Part shown: in pieces, positions 24,881-38,100 of the stretch
Layout: each line of letters begins with the position of its first letter
Position numbering within the stretch: position 1 is the first letter of the stretch
Source: Ulota crispa
Taxonomy: Eukaryota > Streptophyta > Bryopsida > Orthotrichales > Orthotrichaceae
Assembly: GCA_963920765.1 (NCBI GenBank)
Contig: OY987243.1
Coordinates: 34,595,060-34,659,059 of the forward strand
Direction: 5' to 3'
Length of the DNA stretch: 64,000 bases
The notes under the pieces: generated by a model
What the model was told of the DNA's origin: nothing
What the model saw: only the letters and a program-made list of their open reading frames with translations
Databases searched by the model: none
Position numbers and translations under genes: made by a program

Positions 24881-25189
24881 GTAATGAGGCTTCAAACTTC
24901 CTCTTCGTTGTTGTTGAAATTTTGCAATGACAAAAATGTCTTAAATAGGATTAAGATTTTTTATAAAAAAATCATTGAATTTAACTGAGGCGATTCTAAG
25001 CATGTCTTGCAAATAAACAGTCTTCTAACAGAGAGGTATATACTAGAGTTTTCAATATACCCAGTGTGAACAAAATGCTTTTTACATGCTATTAGACACA
25101 CCAATTTCAAAAAATCATAACCAATTCAAGAGAGTCCAAGAATTGTGAACTCAAATTTCATTTGTCTTTCAAAAAAAAAAAATCATTGA

Positions 25190-26122
25190 TTAACTCCTAA
25201 AAGCCTCAAACGCTTTTTTTTTGGGCAACATAGCCATTTTGGGTAGCTCACTACCAATGGGTTTTTCATTTTTTTCTTTGGAAATTTCACATATGATGTG
25301 TCCAAGGAGTAGCTTTAAGGTCCAACAATTTTCATAACTTTTGACTTCATGATGCAAAAGTTATTGCATGATATGTAGTTTTCTTGGCTTATCAGGCAAA
25401 CAAAAAAATTCTTTAAAAATTACATTTTAGACTTTTTTGGTTTGAAATTGGTTCTTTAGATTCATATATACATGGGAAGCTTTGAATTATTCCATTTTGA
25501 TCAATAAGATGAAAGTTATGAGGAGATATTATTTGTGAGCAGTTATGGATTCTCTACTCTAAAATACACTTTGAATTACTTTAATTTACTCAATTTTCAA
25601 AAACAAAACCTAAGGATGTGAATTTGTTTATTACAAAATTACAACCATTGGGATTGGCATTGTTCATTTCCATTGTTAAGTTCTTAACAATTTAGTGGTT
25701 TGAATTATTCTCTACTTCTTTTTTGCTTACTATTTTTTTCTCATGTGTTCTACAATTCCAAATGATTTGAAAGTTTTCAAGTGTGTACTCAACTTTCTTT
25801 AAAGAAAAAATTCAAAAAATCACAACCATTTTGGATTTTTTTTCATACAAATATGACCTTGTGAAGTGCAATTGTCTAGATTTTTGCAAGGACAAAAAAT
25901 GGTTTTTTGTCACTTCCAACTCAAATATCTTACAATCTATGTGGTGAAAATTTTTGATTTTTTTCCCTTCTTTTGATACTAATGCTTTTGATACTAGTGT
26001 ACTACAAGATCTTGCAGCTATATGTGTCAAAAAATACTTTCTTCCCTAAAATTTGATACTTGTGGTAGAAATGGCAATTTAATTTGGAGCGATTTTGGTG
26101 AAAACTTAGTGGGACTTTATGG
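25190..26122. mobile_element. TTAA element copy 3, left part (right tip at ~51083)
   Basis: Left TTAA is at 25190-25193, then CTCCTAAAAGCC, a mutated CCCCTAAA end. The interior matches copy 2 throughout. The right terminus is split: GGGACTTTATGG at 26111-26122 is followed at once by the 3' end of the minus-strand LINE, and the same 12 bases recur at 51071-51082 on the far side of that LINE, where the sequence goes on GTAA as the decayed end of the element. The LINE therefore landed in this element's right terminal repeat. Confidence 0.7.
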
Positions 26123-26367
26123 ATAAATGCCTTTTTAGAGGCTTGGGGGCCACGTCCCCGGACACCATTGTGCAATGGTTTTATTTAGAAGTGGAAACTG
26201 GTGAATACATTAGGGATATTGTAATGGTAGGCACTGGATCTTGCGGTGCAGAAGTAGGGCAACCACTCCTTGTAAAACAAATTCTCTAAATCTCCTATTG
26301 CATTTGAATCTTTGACTAATTCATGAAATGTTCTTCATACTGCGGCTCATGCGTGGAGTGTGGCAAC

Positions 26368-28456
26368 CTAGGCATTGGCTAACACTTGTTCACCCCTCGC
26401 TGCCTCCTGCTGGAACCTACTAGCACATTTGGTGGCATAGATTTGCCATAATAAGAAAGTCCTTAGGAGATCCCAAGGCTGGTATAGGTAGACGTACTTT
26501 GAGTCTTTTTCTATTGTGCTGATGTTAAATTGTCCAAGAAGGGCGAGCTCAAAGCTGGTAATCTCTAGGACTCGTCTCCTTCTAGTCATGCAGTTAAACC
26601 ATCTCCACACCTCCTATGAGAAGGGAGAGTTCCATAGCAAATGCTGGAGGGTTTCCAGGGGGGCTAGGTAGAGTGAGCAACCTAGGTGTACTTGCTATTG
26701 CGTGGCCCATCTAAGTTTCTTTCTAGAACTGATACCCTTGTTCAATGCCATCCATATGAAGGTCACTACTTTCCTAGGCCTTGCTAAGTGCCCCAGGATG
26801 CTATGAAAGCGCTTGATTTGAGCTTTTGAGAAGTTCCACCCCTGCAGCTGGAAGATGCTGGTGGGCTTCTCATCTTCCTTCTTTAATCTTATCTTGTAAC
26901 CTCTCTTAGAAGTGTATTGGAAGAAGGGGCTTCGTTTAGCTTCCCTAATTGCTGCCATTCTCACTCTCCTGGGTCCCATGTGAGGTTTTATTGGCTGTTC
27001 CCATGCACGGCCCATATTTTGTTGCGGTCCTGTGGTCTTTGTTTTGGGTTGCAGCTTGTGAAGGAGTGGTGCTCTACTTCCCAAAGGATCACCTGTGCTG
27101 GTTTAAGGGGAAAATGAGGAAGTGGCTAGTTGGGGCTTTCTTCCGTTAATCTGTTGGAGCCATTAACTTGGGTAAATTTTGTTACAGCCGTCTCAGGAGA
27201 GTGAGGGTCATCAAAGTGAAAGAAGCAATACCTACGTGGGTAGTACGTCCAGTCGCCCTTGGACCAGTGGATGGTTTCGTTGCGTGGGTTCCAAGGAACA
27301 TGGCTTATAGCCTTGATGCGCCTCTCTGTTCCTTGGTTTGTGGTCATGCTACGGGGAGGGAATTTCTTGTTAATCTCTGCGATCGAGAGCCAATTTTCCC
27401 TTTTGCTTGACCAGAGATCCATTACTTTGCTCACGCCTGCTTTGGCCCATAGATGGAGACCAATGTTTAGTTCGAACCCCAGGTGTACATCTATTGCTTC
27501 CATGATCTTTGAGTTCCCAAAGAGAGGGTGGCATAAAATTTGCGTTTCAGTAGTTGGTTTGGCCTGCGTAAGCTGTTCCATTATTTGGAAGAAGGCTTGA
27601 AGGCTAGCTTTCATAAATGCTATCTCTTTCTTCTTACGCACTACTTTGTACTGGAAGAGCCAATTGATGGACAGCTGCCACTTCGCGTCACCTATGGGTT
27701 GGCACTGTCCGAGCCTGTGCAACATTAGCGCCTTCCACGGTTTGTCCCCTAGAGTAAGCCCGTGTATGACTAGCTTGGCAGGAGTGCCTGAGTCTGTATG
27801 TGTGGATCTATAAGCTTGATACCTCCCTTTGTAAGTGGGAGGATACATGTCGACCATTTCACATTTGTTGAGCACTTGCCCTCTCCTCGGCCTGACTACA
27901 CATACATCCAGATCAGCAAACATATCTAGTTGCAAATGCATTGGTTCAAGCCGCAACATGCCACAACATACCAACACGTTGATAAAAGAATCTGGTTGCT
28001 AATGAGGACTTTGCCGGCAACTAGCATTGTCTTTGTAGCTTAGCTTCTCAACTTAGCTTTTAGCGTCAGCATTAAAGGTGCTATGTTCATGTCCTTCTAC
28101 AGGTGGGTACTGACTAATGGGCCAAGGTACCAAATCCCTTGGCCATCAATTGCCCGGTTGAGGCCAAGGTACTCTCTCCAAGCAAATTTGCGAGGCTTGG
28201 CTGATGCCCATATGGCAGTTGTTTTAGTTCAATTGACCCTTGAGCCAGATGCCATGCAACAAGTGTTCAAGACTTTTTATGCTTTCTCTAAATTTCTCTT
28301 GGTGCCCTTCACATATAGAGCGGTGTTATCGGTGTACGATGCGTCTGTAAGAGGCATCCCCTTGGGCAAAGTGAATCCCTCAACTTGGTACCTCAGGTTA
28401 TTTAACATGTATCCTAGGGAATCCAACACAACTATAAATAGGAATGGTGCGCGGGG
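26368..28456 (-). pseudogene. LINE ORF2, 3' part: reverse transcriptase to zf-RVT
   Basis: This part continues the reverse transcriptase broken at the CACTA insertion. It begins RAPFLFIVVLDSLGYMLNN and reaches the catalytic box at 28325-28336, which reads YTDN in place of YADD, an inactivating change. A long C-terminal segment (27126-27977) and the zf-RVT region (KVVTFIWMALNKGISSRKKL, about 26700-26800) follow. The last piece, with YLYQPWDLLRTFLLWQIYATKCA (26368-26610), matches YIHQPWDLLCMFVLWQIWVTKCA in the other LINE. Frame changes separate the pieces near 27126, 27084 and 26650. Confidence 0.85.
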
Positions 28457-28485
28457 CACTAGTAGAAACCCTTGTTTTTTTCAAC

Positions 28486-30888
28486 ATTTAACCTTGGACA
28501 TCCATGTTTTTCCAGACGTTTTTTGGCCCAAAACCACTCTAAAAAAACCCTCCAAACTTTTGGACATCCAATTTGCAAACGTGTGTCAAATGTGCAAATG
28601 TTAAAAAAACCAAAAATATGTTTTCTTAGACATTCACGTGTTTATGAACATCAAAATAGACATTAAGATGAATGTCATTAACACTCTGACATTGGGAGTC
28701 GGTTTTACTAAGGGTAACTTTGTGGAAGTTATCCTAGCAATTTGGTGTTCAAAAGCTGTCCAATGTGAAAAAAATTAGCTATAAAAACAACAATGTCCAA
28801 GTAAATGTTTTTTTAGACGTCAACATAAACAGTTTTGCTACCTGGCAAGAACAAACTCTTTTAACTAGGGTAACTTGGGCAAAGTTAACTAGGATTATTA
28901 GGTAAAAATTGAGCTTATTATAAATATGTGACATCTTCTCATACATTTTGCTTGACATCAAAGTTCACGTCTGTGCCAAGGTGGCAAGAATGGGATATTT
29001 TCAATGCAAGTAAATTTTTAACATTTATTTTGTAGGATGGGGTGAAAAAATTGCCCTTTGGTCAAAATTTGGGTTCAATAATTTTGGACGTCTACTGCCA
29101 TGTTAGCCTAGATGTCCATATGAACAAACTTGTTTGGGTGGCAATAATGGGGCAGTTTAAACACAAGTAACTACTTGGAGGTTACTTTGTAGGCTTGGGT
29201 GAAAAAATATTATCCTTCCATAAAAAATTAGGTCGGTGTAGGGGACTTCTATTTGTGTGTCTACATGGACGTCCTTAACTCCTAAATCTGCGAGTGTCCC
29301 CTTGGGGGACAAATGAGATTTTGGGCAGGTACCTATGACTAAACTACTTTGTGTGATTTTTTGAAACTTTTATGGAAGATGGGAAATTCAAAGATCCGTG
29401 TGCACATCTAATTTTTTTTCATTCAGATATTTTTTGAAACTTTTATGGAAGATGGGGAATTTGAAGATCCGTGTGCACATCTAATTTTTTTTCATTCAGA
29501 TATTTTCTGAAGAAGCAAAAAATGAATTTCTGAATTTTTTTTTGGAGATGGGGCAGTTCAGGTAGCCCAAAAGCTTTTTTAAAATTTACATTTTTTTGAA
29601 ATAAAAATCTGAAATTGGTTCTTTGAGTTTACATATACATGGGAAGCTTTGAATCACTTGTTTCTAGTAAATGAAATGAAAGTTATGAGAACTTCTAGTT
29701 AATTGGTAGATATGGAGCCATATCTACCAATTAACTAAAAGTTCTCATAACTTTCATTTCATTTACTAGAAACAAGTGATTCAAAGCTTCCCATGTATAT
29801 GTAAACTCAAAGAACCAATTTCAGATTTTTATTTCAAAAAAATGTAAATTTTAAAAAAGCTTTTGGGCTGCCTGAACTGCCCCATCTCTAAAAAAAAAAT
29901 TCAGAAATTCATTTTTTGCTTCTTCAGAAAATAACTGAATGAAAAAAAAATTAGATTTGCACACGGATTTTTGAATTCCCCATCTTCCATAAAAGTTTCA
30001 AAAAATATCTGAATGAAAAAAAAATTAGATGTGCATACGGATCTTTGAATTCCCCATCTTCCATAAAAGTTTCAAAAAATCACACAAAGTAGTTTAGTCA
30101 TAGGTACCTGCCCAAAATCTCATTTATCCCCCAAGGGGACACTTACAGATTTAGGGGTTAAGAACGTTTGGGCCAAGGTGGCAATAAAGGGACTTTTTAG
30201 CGATAGGTAACTTTTTCAAAGTTACTTTCTAGAATGAGGTGAAATATTTGCTCATTCCAAAAAAGTGCTTGAGAATTTTTTGAGACGTCTGCTTACATGT
30301 TCACTTACACATCCAAATGAACACCCGTCTCAAGGTGGCATTAATGCAACTTTTTAACACCGGGTAATTGCTTGACATTTACTTAATAGGTCGAGGTGAA
30401 AAACTTGCTCCTAGGAAAGACATTCGTCTTGACATTTTTGGACATCCATTCATATGTTTACATAAACGTCAAAATGAACATTCATGACATGTTGAAAATT
30501 ACAGGGCAATTTTACCTCATGTAAATATTTAACAGTTAATTCCCATATTTAGGGTAAACAACTTCCCTACTATAAAGGGCTTCTGCTAAAAACACTCTGT
30601 TGTCTATTACAACATTTGGTAATACGTATAACCAAACAAGTCTGTCATGTTGTTTAGAACATTCATGAAGAGATGCACCTTACCACAACTGTGTTCTAAG
30701 GGCAACGTGTAACCATTCGGTTCAATGTATGTGACTTTCGAGAATAACATCTGTTGCAACATGCACATTTAAATCCTAAACTTGACAATGTCTAAGAAGA
30801 TGTCCAATCTTGCATCCATTGTGACAATGTCTCATACATCGTAAGTGCCTCTATGACATCTAATGGGTTTTTAAAACTCCATCATCTA
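28486..30888. repeat. CACTA left subterminal region with GACGTC/GACATC repeats
   Basis: Short motifs such as GACATCCATG, GACGTCAACATAAAC, GACGTCTACTGCCATGTT, GATGTCCATATGAACAA, GACGTCTGCTTACATGTT and CATAAACGTCAAAATGAACA recur every 100-200 bases in both orientations. Similar sites fill 43.3-44.8 kb near the other end. In characterised CACTA elements such subterminal repeats bind the TnpA-type protein, so that role is inferred here. The palindromic TTAA element sits inside this region. Confidence 0.65.
29275..30161. mobile_element. Palindromic TTAA element (two inverted ~437-base arms)
   Basis: The element at 29279-30157 lies between TTAA copies at 29275-29278 and 30158-30161. Left arm 29279-29715 and right arm 29718-30157 are near-identical inverted copies around a 2-base centre (29716-29717). 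Both termini are left-type ends: CTCCTAAATCTGCGAGTGTC and the inverse of CCCCTAAATCTGTAAGTGTC, followed by the family's GGGGGACAAATGAGATTTTG. Each arm also holds the same tandem duplication of about 75 bases (GAAACTTTTATGGAAGATGG...), so the duplication came before the inverted doubling. It is a foldback derivative of the family seen at 18620, 21869 and 51322, inserted in the CACTA. Confidence 0.9.
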
Positions 30889-33800
30889 TCAATCCTCTTC
30901 TGCAGTTGCTTCCTCCTCTGATCCAATAGCTGTAGCTCTCACAACAGTAGCACCCACATGGGTTGACCTCCTCCTCGGCTCCGTTTCCAATGGGGAGGGT
31001 ATCAGATCTTCAAAGTCAATGTCGTTACCAACGTCAATGATGGCAGGAGGTGGCTGCAATGGATGTGGTGTTATATGTCGGCCTTGGACATTTGTCCTAC
31101 AAATATCCTTCCATCCGTTTCTTTGTGGATTGTCTGAAAGGAATTCTTGCTGGCAATGCAACAGGAAAGCGAATGAGTCAACGTTCACCGAGTTGTCCAT
31201 GTGGTTGAAATTTGCAACACTAAATCCATACCTGTCGTGCTCAATGGTAGAGGCACGTACATCATGCGTGCTCTTCACCCAACTGCACAACAATACCAAA
31301 ATGCAATGATTGCGGTAATCCAGCTCTAGAATTTCTTCAATATATCCCACATACTCCGCGGTTCTTTCGATGGGCCTCCCCCTCCAAACTCCCCATCGCA
31401 CTTGTTTGGTAAAGGTTGCTATGACACATGAATCACAAGTAACAAGGCCCCCCTCTGCGCTTCAAACACAAAAATGACTTCCAAATGAATGCATTTGCCG
31501 ATGCATAATTGTGTACCTCTTTGGTGGGTATGCATACTAAACAATGTCTTCCTCCAATTGTTCCTCTGTTTGTTGCGCATTGCTCAACCAATACCTCAAC
31601 CAATCTGCAAATGGTGGCATCTCATCCAGCTCATGCGAGAACCTGTGTTGTGCATAAGGACGGTTCCAATGAAATTGAAGGCGGTGGGACTCTCGCTCTC
31701 TCCATCTGCGTGTCTTTGCAATTGTGTAATCCCTATAACAAATTCCAAAACACAATATTAAGTGTTTTGATACCCTGGTCTAATTACATATGCCCATTCC
31801 AACATCCACAAACGTCTAATTAAATGTCAAAGTAAACGGGACTTTGAATTCATGGATGCTCTTGTTGATGTCGTTAAGACCGTAAGACACATATGCTGTT
31901 CATGAGGTTGTTTTTGTCAACATCCAACATAATAATTCCCCGAATCCTCTCCACAAAGACTGTGGCTCTAATCTAAGGTAAATTAATTTGTACACCTTTT
32001 ACAACATGTGATTGACTGGATGAAGGCATTCATATTTTGTATCACGCCTACAAAAATGTATACAAAGACAATTTCTTGTTGCAAATGACATTGATTAAAT
32101 ATAATCACAAACAAGAATTTTGCAATGTTTAAAGCGGTTCAACGTTTGCAAGGATGTTAAAACACTCACTCTCTCCATTGCTCTACACACTCCGCATTGT
32201 CATTGACAAACGTGTGTGCATGGCTACGCAGTAAATCCGACATCTTTTGCTTGGTAGTCTCTTTCGGCTTCAAAAGTTCATCATTCATGGTCGGGTCTTC
32301 ATTTGCATCCCACACATGCTGCGTTGTTGTCATGTGTTGTGTCATGTACTCTATACAAAAGCCTAGAGCATCTCCCATGCAATATCCTTGAGCAATGCTC
32401 CCTTCAGGTCAAGCGTAAGTCTTGACATAGTCTTTTGATGTCTTCAAATACCTCTCAATAGGGTACATCCACCTGCAGTGGATAGTGCCACGCATATACT
32501 ACTGCTCCACCAAATGCATGGGAAGGTGGGTCATAATGTTGAGAAATGTTGGTGGAAACTCCTTTTCCAAAGTGCAAGTTGCGTTGATCACATTCTCCAT
32601 GAGCTCCTCTTTGCTATCCTCATATACCTCTTTCTCACACAGCTTCTAAAACACTCAACAAATCTTGATGATTGTTGCGCGTATCTCTTCACTTAAGAGG
32701 TTACAAATTGCTACAGGAAGCACCTGCATACTACAACTCCCCAGAATGTATTTTTATGTCAGCTGGGATGCGTTCTTAAACATCTTAGTGTACACTGCAA
32801 TGTTATGTATTTTATTCTATTTTCACTTCATGCAACCAAAATAACGTCCAATTCTATTAGGCATGTCAATTTCATCATTCAAATCGACATCCACGGATAT
32901 TTCACCATGTTTACCTAGTTGACTACATGTCTTTTAAAACATTAAAAAAGGGGCTAGCAATGAAAATGTATTGACTGACATAGAAGACGAAATACTAGCA
33001 CATCACACAAGATTACCTGTTGCATGAGGATGTGGTAGTCATGAGTCTTCATGTACTAAAGTTTTCCATCCTTCAAACGTTTTTGAATACACCCCACATA
33101 AATTGAAGGAGTGCAAATATTTGATACTATTTGCACAAACTCTTTACGCTTGTTAGGCTTCAAAATGTAGGGAGGGTGTGGCATAACATAGTCTATCCCA
33201 CAACATTGTTTTGGGTGCTCCCCATGTTGGAGCCACAACTTCTCTCAAATCTGTAAATCCTCCACATTGTGGCAACTCCCTGGGCTGTCTTTCATGCCAA
33301 AAAGGGTCTTTAGAATGTTCTCGCAAAGATTCTTCTCGCAATGCATGACGTCCAAAACATGACAAACTATCAAATGCTGTCCATGACAAAGTTATAATCC
33401 ACCAGACAAGACACAACAGCATATTAGTGTCCCTTCTAACTTAAAGACAAGCCGTGCAATGCTATCCAAAACGTTGCAATGTTTTATGTGACTTGCACTA
33501 CAAACACGAATTTTAATATAGTTGTTTCATTAGATGTCCTCCCCAACTTTGCAGTGCTTTGAACTACATAAACAACAAACATCTATTCATGACGTGGACA
33601 TTTTTATAGACATACAGTTTGACATTACAGCGCATCTGATAAAACGACTTTGTAATGGACGCATTTTTGATGAAAAACATGACAATGTCAAATTCCATGG
33701 CTAGATTTGTCTCTAATAACATCACACTCAACAACCACATGTTTCAGTTGTTGTCATTTGCGTTATAACCAGAATCTTATGCATGAATTGAAGTTGTAAA

Positions 33801-35190
33801 ATACATTTATCTACCAATAAAGAAGTTCAAAGAGTGCGCTCAATTGTTTTACGCTGGTGGAATGAATGGGATCATCTCTTGCGTCCTCGCAACCACCCAT
33901 ATCCAAGTAGTTTTGTTACAATGTCGCATGCCTGAGTACGTTTGGTCCCGACATCATTCTTGGCCTTTCCTATTTCTCATTGCGTCTGTAGAATCTACAA
34001 TTATGTCAATATGGGTGTTGTCTATGTAAGTATCTGCGCATTCCACCATACACAATCTTGCTACCCTTCACAGTCCTGTCCGCCAACAAGTCCCCAGTTT
34101 TTGCCATTCAAGAATCAATGTCAAGCCTGCAACTTAGATATCCTCAATAACCTTTGCAGCAAACGCCAGATATCAATCCGTATGCCGGAAAATCAGAGAT
34201 TGTCCACATCAGCATCGCACGCAGGTTGAAACGGCGAGATCCCTTTGGTTGAGAGTAGTTCAACGCTAAGATGCCTCGCCACAAGGTGTGCAACTCCTGC
34301 AACAATGGAAGTATGAAGATGTCAATGTTCTTGGCATTAGGAGATTGCTTGCATGAAATGAAAATGCTGAGAGAGATGAAAAACTTCTTTGTCACAAATC
34401 TTGGCTCCAAGTTGTAGATCAAAATCAGCATTGGCCACATCGACCAGTTTGTGTTGCTAAGCTTGAATGGGTTAACGTCATCTAATGCCAACGCCAGACG
34501 CATGTTTCTCTTCTCAACGCCAAAACTGCCAAAGGCAACATCCGTGTTGATATGCTTCCAAGCAAGGCTGTCCACAACTGAACACATAATGCCATCTGTA
34601 AAGACGTGCTTAGTATAACTAATGAGCATGTTAGCAATTGCCGGCAATCTCCACATTTGTTTCAAACTTAGTATAAGCGGAAAGTGGAGAATGACCTTCA
34701 CTGGTACTATTTTTGTACCCTCCATCTAACGCAATTTCAAACATACGGACATCTGTTCAACGTTGAATGCATGTCAATATAGAGTATGCACCCATCTGAA
34801 CAAGCATGTATGCTGTTGCACTCCAAACCCAATTTGCAAATTTTCTTCTTTACTTCATAACGGCTCTTTGGTAACTTGTTTCCTAGCAGTAACAAATCTG
34901 TTGCCAAGTAATTTAGCAACTAGTTTGCACACTTGTTGCTAATTTCAAAGACCACGCACATGTTCATCAGAACAATAGTAGCAAACACCACACTTGTCTT
35001 CGAACCTATATATAATGGTGTCGAAGCAATGTCATATAGTTCTTGCAACCCGTCCATTGTTTCATCATTCTGGTTGTCGTACTCTAATGTGTTGACATCA
35101 GCCACGACGTCCTCATGTAGTTGGTCAACATGGTTAAAAGCTTCCATGACTTGCCTTTGGACGTTGTGATACTTGTTGTGAGTGCTCAAA
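30889..35190 (-). pseudogene. CACTA TNP2-type transposase, main part (Transposase_21, DUF4218, DUF4216)
   Basis: The catalytic protein of CACTA elements. Going 5' to 3' on the minus strand there is a cysteine segment (IHACSDGCILY, RCPYV; 34737-34830), then Transposase_21 (SLAWKHINTD, MRLALALDDVNPF, WTISDFPAYG; 34144-34725). The C-terminal TNP2 part (ENILKTLF, MKTHDYHILMQ, about 33010-33360), DUF4218 (LPMHLVEQ, RWMYPIERYLKTSKDYVK, PEGSIAQGYCMGDALGFC; 32300-32600) and DUF4216 (YVGYIEEILELDY, YGFSVANFNHMDN; 30889-31401) follow. Stops sit inside conserved blocks, for example after LVEQ and before PEGSIAQG, and frames change between blocks; some gaps could be introns. The N-terminus lies beyond the 3.4-kb insertion, at 38979-38590. 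Confidence 0.9.
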
Positions 35191-38100
35191 CCTCCCCCTC
35201 AAAAAGTAAGCCCAAGCACAACCGGGTTCTAACACAACTGGGAAATGAATTATAACAGCAAGACGGTGGTTTTGGTTGTAGATTTCCAACTAAAGATGCC
35301 TTTCAAGCAATGGATCTTTACTAACAAGCCTACAATATACAATTATGAATAAAGAGAAGGGCAATTCTACTTAATATTTCTCACGTTGGATTTTGGATTT
35401 AATTGAAATAGTCACGTGAAGAATCATACCTCATCATAGGGGTTCACATTCCCTATGCCTTGGTTGTGAACAGCCTCCATCCTTTGGTGATGTGGCATTG
35501 TTGGATCAGCGTATAATCACTCTATTCTTGGGACAAATAATCACAACACTCCAGAAGGTTGGTGGTTCTACCTGTATTGCTGGGCCGGCTTGGATTATCG
35601 CCTTGTGATGAATAATCACAACATAAACTGACTTCTATACTCAAGGATCAAGGATTATCCTAATCCCTTGGTGGGTCGTGGATGTATTCCAAATGCCAAA
35701 AGCTACCCCCTTTCTTGGCCTCTTAATAGAAATATGATGTCTTGTGGTTCTATGCACCCTCTATGACGTCTTCTCAACTCAAGTGAAGGTGGGATTTCCC
35801 CGTGCTTTAGGATAATTAGTTAAATAGTTAACCAAGAGAAGAGGGTGGATGAACTCAATTAATGGTCCCCCCTTCTTAAGTCAGAAATACTCTGAAATTT
35901 GGGAGGCGAACCTGCTGGCCCCACAAAGGCGGAGTTTGAGGCTTGGAGGCAGATTGATACATGTGGTGGGGCCGGGTAAGTGCTAGGGCCAGGTATGGCA
36001 GGGTCCAAGCAGGGGCCAGGGTCTAGGCACGCCTTCCGGCGGCCGTGACTGCGCTGGTGTGGTGATCAAAGGCTAGGGTCGAGAGCTCAAAGGCCGTGAG
36101 CTCCAATTCAAGAGCTGAGAGGGTAGACAGGAGCTCAAGCAGCGTGGGAATGCTGTGAGCTCAGGCTCAAGAGTTGAGAGGGCGACAAGAACTCGAGCAG
36201 CGTGAGAATGCCGTGAGCTTAAGCTTGAGGAATTCAGAGGTGGACAGGAGCTCAAGCAGCGTGAGAATATTGTGAGCTAGACTCGTGAATTTAGCAAGCA
36301 GATAGGGCTCAAGTAATGTGGGACTGTCGAAGCTAGCCTTGTGAATTCAGAGGGCTGACAAGAGCTCAACCAATGTGGGACGGCTGTGAGTTAGACTCAT
36401 GAATTCTGAGGGCTGATAGGAGCCTGAGCAATGTGAGAATGCCAAAGCTAGGGCTTGAGGAATTCAATGGCAAATAGGAGCTCAAGCAGCGTGAGAATGC
36501 CGTGAGCTTAGCTCAAAGAATTAAGAGGGCAGATAGGGCTCGAGCAATTGTGAGACTGTTGTGAGCTAGACTTGGGAATTCAGAAGGCAAATAAGGCTTG
36601 AGCAATGTGGGACTGCCGTGAGCTAGACTCGTGAATTCTAAAGGGCAAGCAAGAGCTTGAGCAGTTGTGAGAATGCCAAAGCTAGGCTCAGGAGTTGAGG
36701 GCTGACAGGAGCTTGTGCAGTTGTGAGAATGCCAGAGCTAGACTCGTGAATTTTGAGGGTAGACAGGGCTCGACCAATGTGGGATGGCCATGAGCTAGAC
36801 TTGAGAATTCAAAGGCAGATAAGGCTCAGCTAATGTGGGACGGCCGTGAGCTAGACTCGTGAATTTAGAGGCAGATAGGGCTTGAGCAATCATGAGAATG
36901 TCGGAGCTAGACTCAAGAATTTAGAGGCAGACAGGGCTCGACCAATGTGGAATTGCCGAAGTTAGGCTCGAGAGCTAAAGGTTGACAGGAGCTTGTGCAG
37001 TTGTGAGAATGCCAGAGCTAGACTCGTGAGTTCTGAGGGCAAACAAGGCTCAGCTAATGCGGGACAACCATGAGCTAGACTCGTGAATTCAGAGGCAGAC
37101 AGGGCTAGGGATGATGGAAAATGCCACGTGCCAAAGGAATTTGTGGGCGAGGCTAGGCCACAAGCAGAGAAATTCAGTTAGCACAATGTCTTCTCAAAGA
37201 GCTTGCTTAGGGAATTAAGGGAGCTGGCCAGTGTGAGGCTGAACTGTTAGGATTCCTTGAGAGATGCTAGGAGGACTTGCGATGCAGTGGTGGGCTGTGG
37301 CGAGGTTCTGGTAAAGTACTGGTAAGCTATCACTACTGGGGCAAGGCTTCTACACACGCGGTAAGGGGTAGCTCTAGGAGGAAGAGACTGGGTATGGAAG
37401 AGTGCAAGGGATCTAACATAAGAGGTGATGAGAGGAAGTGGCAAGAGGAGGATGAAGTGGATGAAGTGACCAAAAGGAAGAGTGTTGGGAATGGTTATAA
37501 AGGGTGGCAAGGGACAAGCGATGATGAAAGTGATACCAAAGGTGATTACAAGTGATGGTTTGGAAAGAGGTGGGCCTCCTTTTATACATTCAGGGGAGGA
37601 CACCTCAGCCCTCTATCTAGGAGATCCATAGATCCCTTGAAATCTACTTAAAATCTAAGAAAACTAAAAAATGGATGAAATCTAGATGAATCCGCCATAA
37701 CTTTTGGGTCATAGCTCCAAACGACAAACAAATGGTGGTATTGGATTCCTTGGACCCAAAATAACCGGTTTTGGTTGTTCACACTCCCAATTCCAAGCTA
37801 CAAGGCGTTGGGAAACTTGAATGAAGGATTAGGGGTAGATGGGTGGAAAACCCAGAATTGGGAATTCATCCCAAATTGAGAAATTGACTTCCCGAGGTCT
37901 TCCAATGTTGTCAAGGGAGCCGGGAAACACTCCTTGCTTCCATCAATTAGGCTCCAAATGGATGATATCTTGAAATTGGATGTCGCGTGCCTTCTTGAAA
38001 CTAGATGGACGTTGTCATTCAAGGTCTTGCCACTATTGAAACGACTTGAAACTTGGGGGATCTTCATAAATCCTTGGGAAACTCTTCTATGAATTTTGGT

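Noticed and set aside
37247-37603. 118-codon minus ORF next to the minisatellite
   Set aside because: Composition is driven by the purine-rich strand. No domain or conserved motif is visible.
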